From the NCBI RefSeq assembly GCF_000150275.1, contig NW_002060943.1:4670008-4734007 (forward strand): a stretch of DNA of 64,000 bases. The letters run 5' to 3'. Source of the stretch: Trichoplax adhaerens (Eukaryota; Placozoa; Uniplacotomia; Trichoplacea; Trichoplacidae). The position numbers and the translations under genes are program-made. A model generated the notes under the pieces. The model saw only the letters and a program-made list of their open reading frames with translations, had not been told where the DNA came from and made no database searches. Numbering within the stretch: the first letter of the stretch is position 1; each line of letters begins with the position of its first letter. Below are positions 14,566-27,987 of this stretch, piece after piece.

Positions 14566-14580
14566 TATATAAAGTACTTA
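14566..14580 (+). promoter_or_regulatory. possible TATA element upstream of receptor A
   Basis: A TATATAAAG-type string lies about 200 bp upstream of the proposed start codon of receptor A. In DNA this AT-rich such strings are frequent, so this is only a weak candidate. Confidence 0.2.
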
Positions 14581-14769
14581 GCTTCATTATTTATTTTAAA
14601 CCTTGCTTATTCATAATTTTCCACATGATTTCAAAGGTAAAAAAAATTTGAAATAAAAAACATTTTGCGCAGGAATGGTGATGTTAACAACAACACTTAA
14701 ATTAGCAGTCATTAATCAATTATTATAATTTACTAGCTTATCGCTGATCAATTATACTGACAAGAAATC

Positions 14770-17700
14770 ATGAAATGGACTAAATATTCACGTCAGCATA
14801 TTATGGGAAATTGGTGGTGTATCATAATGGGAATTTTCTTAAATTGCCAATTTAAAAATCAACAAATTACTGTTTTATCTCTCCATGAAGATAGCCTAAA
14901 ATCGATTTATATTGGTGGATCTTTTTCACTCGATGGCGATGGAACTAGTGTTGGTGACTGTCTAATTGCTACTCATTTTGCTTTAGAACATATTAACAAT
15001 AATTCTAATATACTGCAAGGGTATAATTTAAAATTGATTTCGGGTAATGCTAGGGTAAGTAGCATAGTTTATTGTATCATTAAACGTTATTGGAATGTTG
15101 CACATTAGCCATTAGATCGATTTCGTTAAATGATTTCGTCTCTTTACTTCTTCTGCTTGTTACAATCCCAAAGATTTTCAACATAGTTATTTTTTAAGAA
15201 TAAGTAAATTAAACGTAATTTCTTTCTGAAATTATCAATAGATTAACGACGTTTGAGGATAAGACTAACTAAAAAAAATTACGAAATATCTTGTATATTT
15301 TACCTGCCCAACGGAGCTATGAATTAAACATATTCCTACTTACTAGCAATGAAAACGATACAATTCTCTAATATTTAAGATACAACTTATACGCACTTTT
15401 ACCATTTTCACACTGGCTAGATACAGATGAAAAGGCCACGAATAGTATGAAATACTTTAAGACGTTTTCAAATAATTTCATTTGAATAAATTCAATTGTA
15501 ACTAAGGGCTCTCCGCGTCTAGTAGAAGTATATGACAAGGACTAAAATCTATCTATGTAGCAATATATATTCGTAAAGCCTTCCAATCTAACTATCTCAA
15601 ATGATTATTACGGAAAATACAGTTATTACCTGTTACTATCTGCCTATTCTTACTTCTTTTCAATTTAATTTAACTTTCTTCAATCCACTTTCAGATAAAA
15701 CACAAATATCGCTTAGTAATAGTGATTGCAACGATACATATATCGTAGAAAATGCTGCACGTTATCAAATTTTCATGGAACCGTAGTGATCTGAAACAGT
15801 TAACGAGATGTATATTCAGCAACTAAGCCTTACCAAGTGTTAAAAATTGAAATTGTGACGAGAAAAATTAAACTTCCACCAAAAATTGTTATTACTAAGA
15901 ACCTACTGTCGGATTTTTCCTCCCGACAACTACCTATAACACGAATCTTAATACTAACGAACTCTCAATCATTAGGAGGTTATAGCAAATTGTACGTTTT
16001 GTCACGTCTCTTCGCGACAAAACTGAACACAAGCTTTATTAAAAAAAATCGGTCAATTTATAATGAACGTATAGAAACATTTAAAAATTAGATCATAAAT
16101 GAATTATAAAATTATGCAGCTTTTCTAATAGAAAATAAAAAACAGCATTGATAAATTTTCTATCAATGTATTCTTAGATATGCTTATTTTATAAAACTAA
16201 AAACTATGACACGACTTCTATACAAAAGTAACTCTTCAACACCAAGATAAATATTTCTAGGATTTCGAACTGTAAAATTTGAATACACAAGCATCCGAGT
16301 TTGTATTTAGCAAGACCGAGATAATGCAAAATAGGCATTCTTTACCTTCGTCAATCCAGCAAAACTACTTCCTTACATAATGTAAAATGGAATTACTTTT
16401 GCAAAAATTGTTTCTACACTTATATACCGGCAACTGATTTTAGTCTACCTTTTATCGTACAGATAACTTTTGAACAACATACATATTCTACTATTCTATT
16501 AGCTATTTTAGCTCAACTTAGTATCACTCATTCAGTTGGTCGCTCAACTCACTTTTCATATATGAATAATCCCCTTAACATCTATAACTTTATTAATTAA
16601 TAGATTTTACTCAATGAGCTTGCTATTGTCACAGTGTTATATGAAGATTTGCTCAAGAAATAATGATTAACATTTTTAATGAAAGATTTTACCATGACTG
16701 AATAAATTACCATCATAGAAAATTTTAGCTAGCGCAAGCACTTGCTGTACCGTTTCAGTTTCGAATTTTTCCCTTCAGGATATAATTTTCAAGCTGATTT
16801 CTTGTTTCAAGATCTCGATTAGCCTGCAACCTAATAGAAATTATTAATTATCTCTAATTTCTATTAATATTATAATTTTTCGGTTTACCAGGAGTAGATA
16901 AAAAAGCAATACTGTAGCTTGAAATTTATTTAACAAATTAAGGCCAAAAAGATCATTTTTTTAGTCATTATAATTTCTCTATCTTAAGATAACTTGCAAC
17001 ACTTATTAACAAAATATAGGCGATTATAACGTAGCTTATGCTAATCTTGGGGGTTATCTTAGCTATCCATTGTAATATTTTGCTGCTCTTTATCGCATAT
17101 GAATCCGATTAATATTTAAAATAACGGTAATACGAATGATTTATGATGAATTAAATCATTCTTTTGATGCTATTAGTATCGCATATCCAGCTAATAATTC
17201 AGCACAGTTAACAACGAGCTGTAATATTATTATTATTATTACTTTGAATTTGTTTTGGAGCAACTCCAAAGATATACAGTTATCGACGCTTTCGCTTGAT
17301 ATTAGCTGAAATAAAATAACTATAATTATGTCTTATTGATTTTATATTAAGATTTACTGTGTTAATGTGACGAGCTTATTCTCGAATATTTTAGTGCAAT
17401 GCTGGTGTTGGTATGAAGGTCTTATTCCATCAATTGAGTACACCTCCGAAGAAGCTTATGATATTGGGATCTGCTTGCTCCACTGTAACCGAACCAATGG
17501 CACAAACTTCCAGAGAATTCGACCTTGTTCAGGTTAATTTGATATATGCTCAACTTTATTCTTGCGTCTTTAGTATATGAACTGTGGCTTACTGTCCTAC
17601 GTAATCGTGATCGAATTTCCATCGCAATAAATAGTTTCAATCTTGATACCGTGCATTTATTGCTATAGACTATTGCTTAAATGGCTCAAACTGGGTGAAA

Positions 17701-20700
17701 ATAATACGTATGTGTGATTCTATCAGCATTATGCATGATTATTGTGACTATATTGTAATTTAATCAAATATAATTTAACAATGCACGTATTAGTATAGAT
17801 ATATTAAAACCTTTAGTAGAGCTTTCATTCAAATTTTGACGCTACTGCGATAGAATAATTATATTGTAATAGTTGAACATATTAAAACCATATCAGCTGT
17901 AAGCATGGCTAATTGAAGCATGTATAAATTAATTTATTTGCCCTATACTGTATTCAAATTGACTTACTGTCTTTTGACTTTTGTCACAATAACGTACTTA
18001 AAATATTGACTAGCTAAAAGATTATTTCATGCATGGTAGCTGCAATGATTTCAATGCTTTATTGTCATGTGTGGTATTCTCACTACTACCACGATTGAGG
18101 CTTATGTTTACGGAATTATTAAGATTTCTGATCATTGATATTTTTTGCTCGTCTAAACTCCAATTACAAACTTAATATGCCACTGGAAGATAGCTGAAAG
18201 TTGTTAGTAACAGCGTTAATAAAGTTGAAGCACAATTAGCGCAAACTTATACAATTGAATCGTTTCGTCATCAGCTACTGTTCATCAAAATAATTTTTAA
18301 TCAATATATTACATACTACATGTATTATAACTTTTATTTCGAATTTATTGTAATGGATAGGATTTACATATTATTGTTCACCAAAACAGTTTTATTCAAT
18401 ATATTGCGCGCTATTATAGTAGTTATATCGAATTGATTGCTACGGATAAGATATATATGTTACTATATATAGAATATCCTATAGCTATAACAATATTTTT
18501 ATATTAATATCCTAGTATATAATTTTCAATCATTGACATTAAATGCTGACATCCAAGATTTTACATCGCGCTATTTATTATCTAAAGAAGTATATTTTAG
18601 AAAACAGATGAGAAAAGTTTAATCTAAATAATCAATACAGTGATTATAAGTTTAATATCTAGTCAAGGTAAGGACTTGACTTAATATTTATATTTCAACA
18701 ATAGATTTCCTATGCATCAGTATCACCAGCACTTAGCAACCGAAAATTTTATCCTAATTTTTTTCGAACGCGTTCATCGGAAAATGAACGAATCAAACCT
18801 AATTTCTCTATCCTAAAACGATTTAACTGGAAAAATATCGCTGTAATGGTGGAATCAATCAACTTGTATACCTCGGTATGGTCCTGATTATAATTTACCG
18901 TACGATTCTTGATGAATTAACGTTCTTTCCTTATCAAAAAATGATTTAGCTTCCATTCAATTATAACTATGAAATAAGTGATTTTCTTTGCAGTAAATAC
19001 ACAATAAAACCAATTTACTAAACTAATTTGGCACAAAATACGAAAATTTATATCGTCTTTAAAAAAATGAGCCGATCTTTTAATTCCAATCTGCATACTT
19101 ATATACTTGATTTATTACTACTACTGAATACAAATTTAGACAGTTTTCTTTAATAATCATGCTTATTTAGATTCCCATTACACCATTAATTAGTAATAAT
19201 TTAATAGTAAATATTTATCTTGAATTTAGATCTTGAAAAATCAGTTAGTGATCTATTTCACTTTTATGCACATTAGAGATCTTAGTCTTCACTAATTCTC
19301 TTGATATAAAAATTAAGTCATTTTTGGAGATATTCAAGAGCGTATAACCAATTTCGATTCCAAATATAATTTCAGCTAGCAGATCGTATCATTAGTATAG
19401 CCAACTCATCTGGAATCAATATTGTTGTTTCATATACATTTGAAACAAATAAAGATCCGTTGCAAGGACTAAGCGTAATCAAGGTTTGTGCTATTGTAAT
19501 GCTAAATTTAGAATACAATAAATGCTACTCTTGTAATCTGTTATGATAGGAATGATTAAAATTAGGATATTGGCGGCACTTGTGACTGTCAGCAATTTCT
19601 TTTACATCTCTTTTAAAAGATTAAAATTATTTATGTGTTAGTAATTAAATTAAAGCTCATAAAAGTCTATAGTGAAAGTGAAGAGAGAATAATAAATTCC
19701 ATACGAAAGACCAACCTAAAATAGTACAATTATGATCGCTTTCCTTCACATTTCCGAGAATACATTTATTGATTTAAATGAAACGTAATTTATAAGCATA
19801 TACGCGTATATATGTATTGGTGTCTTTTTTCTTATCAATAAGAATTAATTACACGTCCAGAAGTTTGTTTACTTTATCTTCGGTAATACTAACTAATTAA
19901 AATATTCAGTAGCAAGTTAAGTATTACAATATATCAGTTCATTTATCACAAATAATTTATGAAATATTTAATACTAGGCAGTATTCAGAGTAAATTAACA
20001 TCGTTTGTTAGCATGGACATAAGATAATTAGGCACAGATAGGCCATATATAACTAGTTCGTTATTTAGGCTTCCTACGCTTTTGACTTTTACGATTATAA
20101 AAAATACGGTAGTTACTAGCCAATTTAAAAATCTAACTGTAAGCATGCTTTTGCTTCGGTATTTGGAATATTAATTAGATAACTTTAAAAGCTGCTTTTA
20201 CATAGAAGAACACTAGTGTAATGATTACAGCAAATTATAGTAATACAGTAGGGTAGCTAATAGGACGAGACTTTGGGTTACATAGGCGAAGCAGTAGTAA
20301 TAGCAGGAGACTTATTCGTTCATTACAATTAGACGATCTACAATTTATTCTCATTCTTGAAGCAATAAATTTTTCTTTAAGTGATTGATAATGACCGTCT
20401 TTGTTTGATTGAAATCTAGCAAACACTATGGAATCACTTAGCTCAATACTAGTATTCATGCCATTAACTCAAATATCGCGTAAAACTCAATCTGAACTAC
20501 GAAATCACCATAAAACGCATATTTTCAATCGATCTATGAATATCGATTACACGTTCATGTGTAGATCTCATTAATTACCCAGTCAAAAATGAAGTAGAAC
20601 ATGCTTCTTCCTTCTATACGTATAAAACATTAAAAGTAGATTGGGATTTATATCTAATGCCGTTGGCATTCTACCCGTTATTATAACAGTAATTCTTAGC

Positions 20701-23700
20701 GATTCTGACTCATATTAAAGTCTATTGTATCATCTTCAGGAATTGCAGATTTTTACTTTTATCGTAATTAATAACAATATGCTTTCATTTTTGTAGAAAT
20801 CTTCTGTTCGAATAATATACACCGGCTTCTTCCCTTCGCCAGGCCGCCGTCTATTATGTCGTGTAAGTGAGATTTCGAAAATTAAATTACAATAAATTTT
20901 TCCAACTTTATAAACAGTCAAAAGTAACCTCTCTCTACTATGTAACTTTGATGTAATAAAACCACGGCAATAATTTACTTTCGCTGCATATCTTTAGGCT
21001 TACCATCTGGGTCTAACTCCACCAAAGTACACTTGGATTGGCCCTGGTTGGTTCACCCAACCCTACTGGTGGAGAGGACGCGATAGTGGCAAAGTTGTTA
21101 TTGGCAATGTAGAATGTAGTGATGCTGTTATGGATAGTATGGTGGAAGGATTTTTCTCTGCTGATCCTTTACCACTATCGCCCAACAAACTACCGACAGT
21201 TTCTGGCCTGGTTAGATATTGAAATTGAGTAAATATTACTTTTATCGCAGCTGATACATTCTTTTCAACTTTTTATTCATAAATAGACACCTGGAGAATG
21301 GATACAAGATTATGACATATATCGTCAACAGCCCCAGTTTCATGAATTTCTAGGAGGCAAAAAGTTCGCTGGATTTACATATGATGCAACTTGGGTTATA
21401 GCTTTAGCCCTTAACAATTCTATGCAACGTCTAGTAGAGAATAATAAGACTTTAGAGGAATTCGATTATAATGATAAAGTGTACCTGGATATCTTCAGGT
21501 CGGAAATGGCTAAAACTAAAATTGATGGTGTGACGGTATGATAATCAATTAAGATACTAAACAGTGCTGATAAACATTTTTTAATACACTAACCATATTT
21601 AAAATTCTCATACTTGATGCATTCCAAAACTGATTTACTGATATATCACGAAATAGTATACCGGTAAAGTTACTCATTGATAAAAAATCAAAAAGATTCA
21701 AATTTAACCTAGATTACTAAATACAAAATGGTTCCATATGTAAAATCATGCAGGAACTTATACGATACAAAAGTCTTATACCTTCAAGTAGTCACTAAAG
21801 GAAATTTTTCAGCATGAAATCTATTACGATTAGAATGATGAGTAAAAGAATATTTAATAAATGAGTAATTTATAATTCATAACTAGTATCATACGACAAA
21901 TGTTTCATTACAAAAGTATAATCAAGTTGGTTATTAGCGTAACATTAATCGCAACAGTAGCTAATATATTCTTCATTCTCGATATAAAAATAAGCCTTTT
22001 TATGCTAATTTTAGGGTCCAATCGCGTTTACTGAAGCAGGAGATCGATTAGGAGTTGCAATGCTGGGAAGACTAGAAAGTAACGACGTATAATAATTTAT
22101 TTCCTAGCTACTATTCCACAATTATCTTCGTGTATTCCTATCTTTAAAGTAACCTATTCCAGTCGCATCTTTCTTGTCTTATAAAATACAATCAAAACCA
22201 GTTAGCAACGGTTTATATGCGAGATATTCATTTAATACTTTGTTCTATAATATAATCTATTTAACTATTATTCGACTATTTTGCAATATTAAAATTTAAA
22301 TGTTACAATAGAAAAAGTAGTAATAGTTCTTCCAATCTTTAATATTAAGTTTGCCATGTGCAAGAACTTAATTTTATTTCTCGCGTAATATCGGAAATTT
22401 GATATAATTCTGCAAGAAAGAACGCTTTCAGTACAATACTAGTATGCATTCCATTTGACGATATGAATTTCAGAAATAATTCTACCGTTATCAAGGACAC
22501 CCTTATTGCATGATGTTTATTGATAATACATTTTGCTTCCTATACTAAATGCACCAGAGGGAAAGAATGTCGAGATTGGATTATACTATACAGAAACGGA
22601 CAATGTAGTGTGGAATAATTCTGTCAACATTAGCTGGGGAACTAACGGTAAGCTATTTTAGTACACTTACTAGGTACGGTATTTAGATTAATCAATATCG
22701 GAATATATTATTAAGCTCAAAAGAAAATAGAATAAGCTACTTGCAACAAATAGCATTCATTGCAATCCTAATCTTAAAGGACTATTATCTAGCACAATGA
22801 GTATATTGATTATTATTCTGTATAATCATCAACTACACAAACTGGCCTTGATAACGTTATTCGGTTAAGGATAAACAATTTTAACCGTTACTGTATTTTG
22901 CATATTATTTCAGACGGGAAACCACCAATTGATCTACCAGCTATTAAAATTCACAAAGATACTGTTCCACTCTTCCTATATATTACTATGGTAGTGCTAT
23001 CTGGATTTGGAATAGCCCTGGCATTGTTTTTTATGACATTTAATATGTTATATCGAAATAATAGGTCAGTCAAGTATGCCATACATTGGTAGGTCACGGT
23101 ATATTAAAATTTCAACTACCTCAAATTTAAGGACTTTTTACTTTCATACGATAACATCAACAGAATTATCAAAGTAGCTAGTCCAAATATCAACAATATC
23201 ATTGCCGTTAGTGCCATATTCTGTTACCTATCCATTATCTTTCTTGGTATGAATGCGGAATCGGTCGGTACAAATAAGATCTTATTGCGAACCGCTTGCT
23301 GGGTAGGTGGCTTGATTTGTGAAATTATTAGCTCAGCAAACTTAACCTAACATAATTACTAAATTATCCAATTTTAGTATTGTTACAATTCACTCGAGGT
23401 TAAATAAATTAGATTTATTTCGCAATAACACTGTAACATTTTCACTTATTAATGAGTTACGAAGGTTCTTTATTAGTCTATCAGAGTTTTGATATCTCAG
23501 ACTCAATAGCGGAGGGGCATCACATGCTATGAAATTGTGCTGCTAAAGTGAGAACATCCTTTCACTTAAAGCGCGTAGCCTTACATACCTTTACTATTCT
23601 ACTCTGGGGAGATACAAACCGGTTATTTCCTAGGCTATCACTTATACAGACGTAAACAAAATAAACCAGTAAATTAACAAAGGATAGTTTATGTCTGTCC

Positions 23701-26700
23701 AAACTGGTAGACATTAAAATATCATAAGTGAGTCTCTTTAACAATCAATATCAAGTTATCCCTGATTTATAAAATATTAGATACAGAAATATGAAGCCAG
23801 TATCATAACAAAACTAGCATCGTATCAAGTACATAAAACGAGTATATCAAAAAATTTTCAATATAAAAATAATAAGTACATGCGAATACTAGCATAATCA
23901 ATGCTTCATAATGCAGAAATTTATTCTCTAAAAATGCTATAAAGTGATTTATAATCGATGCAGATATACTTACTTATTCGATCATTTTCTACAATTATAG
24001 GCTAGAACATGGTTACTCTTACTTGGGTTTATGACAGGATTTAGTGCATTATTCACCAAGACTTGGCGTTTGCAAGTTATTTTTTCTAATAGAAGTGCTA
24101 AAAGCAAGGTAGCATACAACACTGTTGACCAGAACAATCATTTGAAGGCAGTCTGGCATTCATTTTTGTGCCAGTTGATCGCTAGCATTTGAAATAGCCC
24201 ATGACATGCATTTTGGACTGTTTTAGCCTTACGGAAGCGATTCAAGTGTCACCAAATAAAATAACTTCTTTTTAAAATTGCAGGTTATTACGAATCAGCA
24301 ATTGTATTTATTTATTGCTATGATAGTCCTGGTCGGTATCGTTATTCTAACGGTGCAAGCAGTTATCGATCCGATTCGAATCATAGAACGTAATACTACG
24401 GAGGTAATTTCATTGGACTATAATGTGTAACTGCTGGCTTTCTTGCAATAAAGATTCTATTACTTAGGCGTAATAGTAAGGAGAAAGTAGACTTTTATCA
24501 TATGCTACGACTAGTAGCACTAAAATCTTGAATAACTGTCACTTCCAGGAAACTAGCTTGAATGACGATATAATAATTATCCATAACAGCATTACTTGCT
24601 CGACTAATATGCCCGCTGTATGGCAGATAACTATGTTAGGCATTAACGGAGTTCTGTTAGCTTTTGGGTTATCGCTGGCTTGGAGAACTCGTAATATCTA
24701 CATTACTGCTGCGAATGACTCAAAGTATATAGGTTTAGCTATTTATAATGTCAGTGTTTTCGCTGGAACAGCAGTTGTTGTGGGATTAGCTGTTAGCCAG
24801 TCTGCCATTCGATTTGCTATGCTATCTGCCTTTATTTTATTGTCAACGACTGGATCAACATGCTTAATATTTATACCTAAGGCAAGATTACTGAAGGAAC
24901 TATTCTAGTATCACTAAAGTAGTATAACATGTCGCTTGCCGTTGGCAATAATACTAGATCACCCGCAATTATCATGCACATAATATCTAATATTGCCGGA
25001 TTTTACTTTATAAATGAATCGATTACAAGTTTAGGTTGTAGATTTCAAAGTTCAGTATTTACAATTACCGTGATAAATGCTCCAATAAGCGTAATTAATG
25101 TAACTTGTGATTTTTATTTAATAAAAAAGATTGTTAAAATTAAACGGCAAGGATTATCTATATCACGGATTGGAACTCTGGAAAACCGACCTAAATCGAC
25201 AATCAGATCGAGAGGAGTCGTAAGTCAATAATGAATAGTTATATTGTTAATCAAGCAAACATAGTCTTAAAGACAGCATTGCAAATAGTGATTAGTGGCA
25301 CAAAATTATAACAAGAATTTTCTACTGTACTGTGAATACTTTATTATTCAAAAGTAACCTTATCTAGTATTTATTGCTTGCTGTAGTATACAATTAAATA
25401 ATTACGAATCTGGAATAATATATAAAGTATTTTTATGTTTCGAGTTAACTTTTTATACAAGATTTCTTCTCACATTTTAGATAGATAACATAGATAAGTT
25501 TTCTCTGATAACACCATTTTTAGTATTTCAGATACGTTGTAAAGAAATTTACTTGCTCCTATTATACCATATTGTCTAAGTACTGATAGTAATAGTTATG
25601 CTTATGTAATTACACTATAAATTAGCTTCTTTTTTATCATAATCTAGATTTATAATTTAATTTGAGGAGGGACATACGGTTTACTTGAGCCCTCTGATGT
25701 TAGGTGATAATCGATCGAGTCCTATAGCAGAAAGACGTAGGGAAGAACATCCTTTGAGTCGTACGATACATAGATATTCAGATGGACAGCACTTGGCTCA
25801 TAGTGCACAATTTACTAATCTTAGCATTAATTTCCTCTTTACAAACTTTGGCAAACTGATTATTTTTTACTTTATTTGTTACGGCAATTGCATTGGCAGT
25901 ACATTTGCAAGTACTGCTTTTGTTCATGTAATTGCTATCAATAGTAAGCAAATTCTAAAGTAATTGACTGTTACAGTGTTATATACTGTATTAGAGTAGA
26001 AATATCTATGTTAGGATAATTCTATCAGACTATCCTTATTTAGTTAACTTCCAATTTGGATATACTGTATTTTAATATAGCACTGACTTTTTATGACAGT
26101 GACACTTATACACATACTGAAATTAATAGTTATAATAGGGAATGAAAATCCTCTGCTTACAGTTCGAATCATTGTGATTGTAATTTACTTATGATAGACT
26201 GTAAATTATCATGGAAATGTTCCGTGATAGGACATATCGTAATCTGACTATTCTGTATTAGTCATTATATGTCTATGTTCGTAAATACTGTTGTCTGCAT
26301 TAAGGGAGCAGTAGCTAAAATTAATATCTAATTCAGTAAATGATTCTAATGTTAATTGTATTAACTATGACTCATGAACTATTGAGGAATAGTATATAAA
26401 TGCAGTATATCGTGAAATAAAGAAGAATTGTCCAACTTAGTGTTTAACGTAAAATACGAGGCATTTAAGTCTTTGTGTAGTCTGCTAGTAGAGCAAAAGT
26501 GTTTGTGATAGTGCAGATATCGTTCCTTGATACGTGGTTCAAGGAATTGACTTATTGATCGTATATTGCGTTATCTTGTTGCAAAGCTGTTTTGTGACAT
26601 TGACATTTTGTAATCACTATAGCATGCTTAAAGTGAGTTAGACAGTACTTTCAATCTGCAGTCAATTATTTTAATGACTATTCATTTAATCTACCTATAT

Positions 26701-27291
26701 CTAAATCTCTAAGAAAGTCAAATTTCAGGACTACTTAAACTATATATTAGAAGAATATTATTATATTGGTATCTTTTTTGACAAGTGAAGAACTGAATAT
26801 CAATAAAACTAGAATGCTAAAATAACGGAGATAGTCTTCTTGATTCAGTAATTGCAGCATGATCAGCATAAATTTTATTAATCCCTTGATATTAAGACTA
26901 CTGAATAAGCTAAAGACTTTCATGCTTCATTTAGACAAATACAGTGCAGTCTCAGACAGGAAGATCCACTGAAGACATTGTAAAAGAAAAAGATGATGAA
27001 ATTATTGAAGTAAGTTGATGATTTAATAGAAAATGTCATTTCAATTAGTTAAAGATTGTTCCACCATTTCCTCTGTAGAATATACCTAAAATATTTATTA
27101 AATATTGCTGATAAAAATCTTTCTTTTAATAACACTCTAATCTTTTAAACTAAATATTTGATGTTGATATTTGTTAGTTGCATAAAACAATTGAGGAATT
27201 GAGAGCCTCCATAGAAATAATCAGAAGTAAGGCTTTTGATACAAGACATGAGGCCATTGCAATAGTAGGGGTAAGCTGCAGTAAATTATAA
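14770..27291 (+). CDS. GABBR-like: GABA-B-type class C GPCR, paralogue A
   Basis: Exons: 14770-15054, 17395-17532, 18705-18875, 19376-19483, 20797-20862, 20998-21210, 21287-21535, 22015-22078, 22558-22647, 22914-23064, 23164-23302, 24001-24108, 24284-24403, 24549-24881, 25130-25219, 26956-27009, 27178-27270; phases match throughout. An N-terminal hydrophobic signal is followed by a Venus-flytrap domain to about residue 461 (IYIGGSFSLDGDG, SACSTVTEPMAQTSREFDL, SPALSNR, TYDATWVIALALNNS). Seven membrane segments follow to about 745 (ASPNINNII, TKTWRLQVIF, QAVIDPI, TAANDSKYIGLAIYNV), then a coiled coil (EIIELHKTIEELRASIEII). There is no sushi or cysteine-rich domain. The ligand-contact Tyr of GABBR1 is Phe here (GFFPSPGRRLLC). 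The intron after 24881 starts with GC, not GT. The 3' end is uncertain: read-through past 27270 stops at 27289-27291, but GGG|GTAAGC is a strong donor, so a further exon may exist. A solo LTR sits in intron 15. Confidence 0.9.
15055..17394 (+). other. receptor A intron 1
   Basis: This 2.3-kb intron holds short open frames at 15601-15786 and 15837-16091 with no signature; I regard them as chance. No repeat or RNA gene was recognised. Confidence 0.7.
18279..18470. repeat. tandem duplication of about 96 bp in receptor A intron 2
   Basis: Two adjacent diverged units begin at 18279 (TGTTCATCAAAATAATTTTT) and 18375 (TGTTCACCAAAACAGTTTTA). Both continue through ATATATT and TCGAATT landmarks in the same order. 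Confidence 0.6.
25670..25963 (+). CDS. possible alternative 3' exon of receptor A
   Basis: The open frame runs from an acceptor-like AG near 25667 to a TAA at 25961-25963. Its first 50 or so residues are strongly hydrophilic and protein-like (NRSSPIAERRREEHPLSRT), as expected of a cytoplasmic tail; the rest is hydrophobic and less convincing. Joined in phase 0 to exon 25130-25219 it would give receptor A a different C-terminus without the coiled coil. The stop codon directly abuts the target-site duplication of the LTR at 25969. I have no homologue, so this is speculative. Confidence 0.3.
   Translation, partial: GHTVYLSPLMLGDNRSSPIAERRREEHPLSRTIHRYSDGQHLAHSAQFTNLSINFLFTNFGKLIIFYFICYGNCIGSTFASTAFVHVIAINSKQILK
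25969..26599 (+). mobile_element. solo LTR, family 1, copy 1
   Basis: A 631-bp element starts TGTTACAG and ends TTTTGTGACA (TG...CA), and is flanked by a perfect 5-bp duplication TTGAC (25964-25968 and 26600-26604). It carries a TATA-like GTATATAAATGCAG near 26391 and an AATAAAG polyadenylation-like signal near 26416 in the same orientation, as an LTR should. No internal retrotransposon coding region adjoins it, so it is a solo LTR left by recombination. It lies in intron 15 of receptor A. A second copy is at 55141-55772. Confidence 0.88.
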
Positions 27292-27987
27292 CTATTACTG
27301 TTGTAAAAGGAAATTTAGTGGTTGAGCGTTAATCGATAGAAATTAGCTGTTTTAAGCTGAAAGTAAAATTGTATTATCTACTATTTATTTAATTTTAATA
27401 CGTTAAATAAATTTTAAAAATTTTTACTATTGAAATGTCTTTAATCTGGCTTGTAAAATTATTCTTAACCTAGGGGTCAATGTAAAGCAATTATTTAGAT
27501 CTAAAAAAAGATTGCAATCCATTTTCAAGATAAGGCAGAAAAAAAAGTATTTATTATCGATCTTCAAACAAATCCTATTACCAGAGTGAAATGAATAGCA
27601 TAAACCTATAAAATTTAAGTGTAAATTACCTACATTATCGATCAATATAAATTTTATCTAGTTATCTTAAATGTGATATAAAAGGTGACTTCATAAAATA
27701 TTTTGTATTAAAAAAGCGCTATTGTAAAGTAAATTATCAACAATCCAATTGAAAACTGTAAGCCTGTAAAATTTATAAATTGAAAAAGATAGCATTATCA
27801 TCTGATATTACCATTGCGATCTAGGAGTATTCCTAACTTGCAATATAAGTTACGAATGTGTTTTTGAATCTATCCTACCGTAAATTGAAATACCTGTCAG
27901 TTGATATTCCTATGTAGATATAAATGACCTTTATCACATCACAATTTAAATCGTACCGTCCACAATCTATATCTGGTTACGTAATCT

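Larger units (their letters stand above)
9383..14769. other. gene-free region between MAP4K and receptor A
   Basis: The MAP4K 5' end and receptor A point away from each other, so this stretch must hold both promoters. I see no supported coding exon. It contains TACAG/GTAC short repeats (9820-10190), a long hairpin (10323-10387), a small inverted repeat GATCTAC-tgac-GTAGATC near 10531, and a 9-bp inverted repeat CAGAATGTC/GACATTCTG at 11823-11873. A patch at 11165-11300 is less AT-rich than its surroundings and briefly open on both strands, without a recognised match. The open frames at 9458-9652, 10047-10274 and 12401-12634 have no family signature. Confidence 0.6.

Noticed and set aside
15837-16091. 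84-codon frame in receptor A intron 1
   Set aside because: It falls between two receptor exons whose phases join directly; no homology recognised.
20736-20921. Minus-strand frame over receptor A exon 5
   Set aside because: The plus strand encodes the conserved RIIYTGFFPSPGRRLLC exon with proper splice sites; the minus frame is its shadow.
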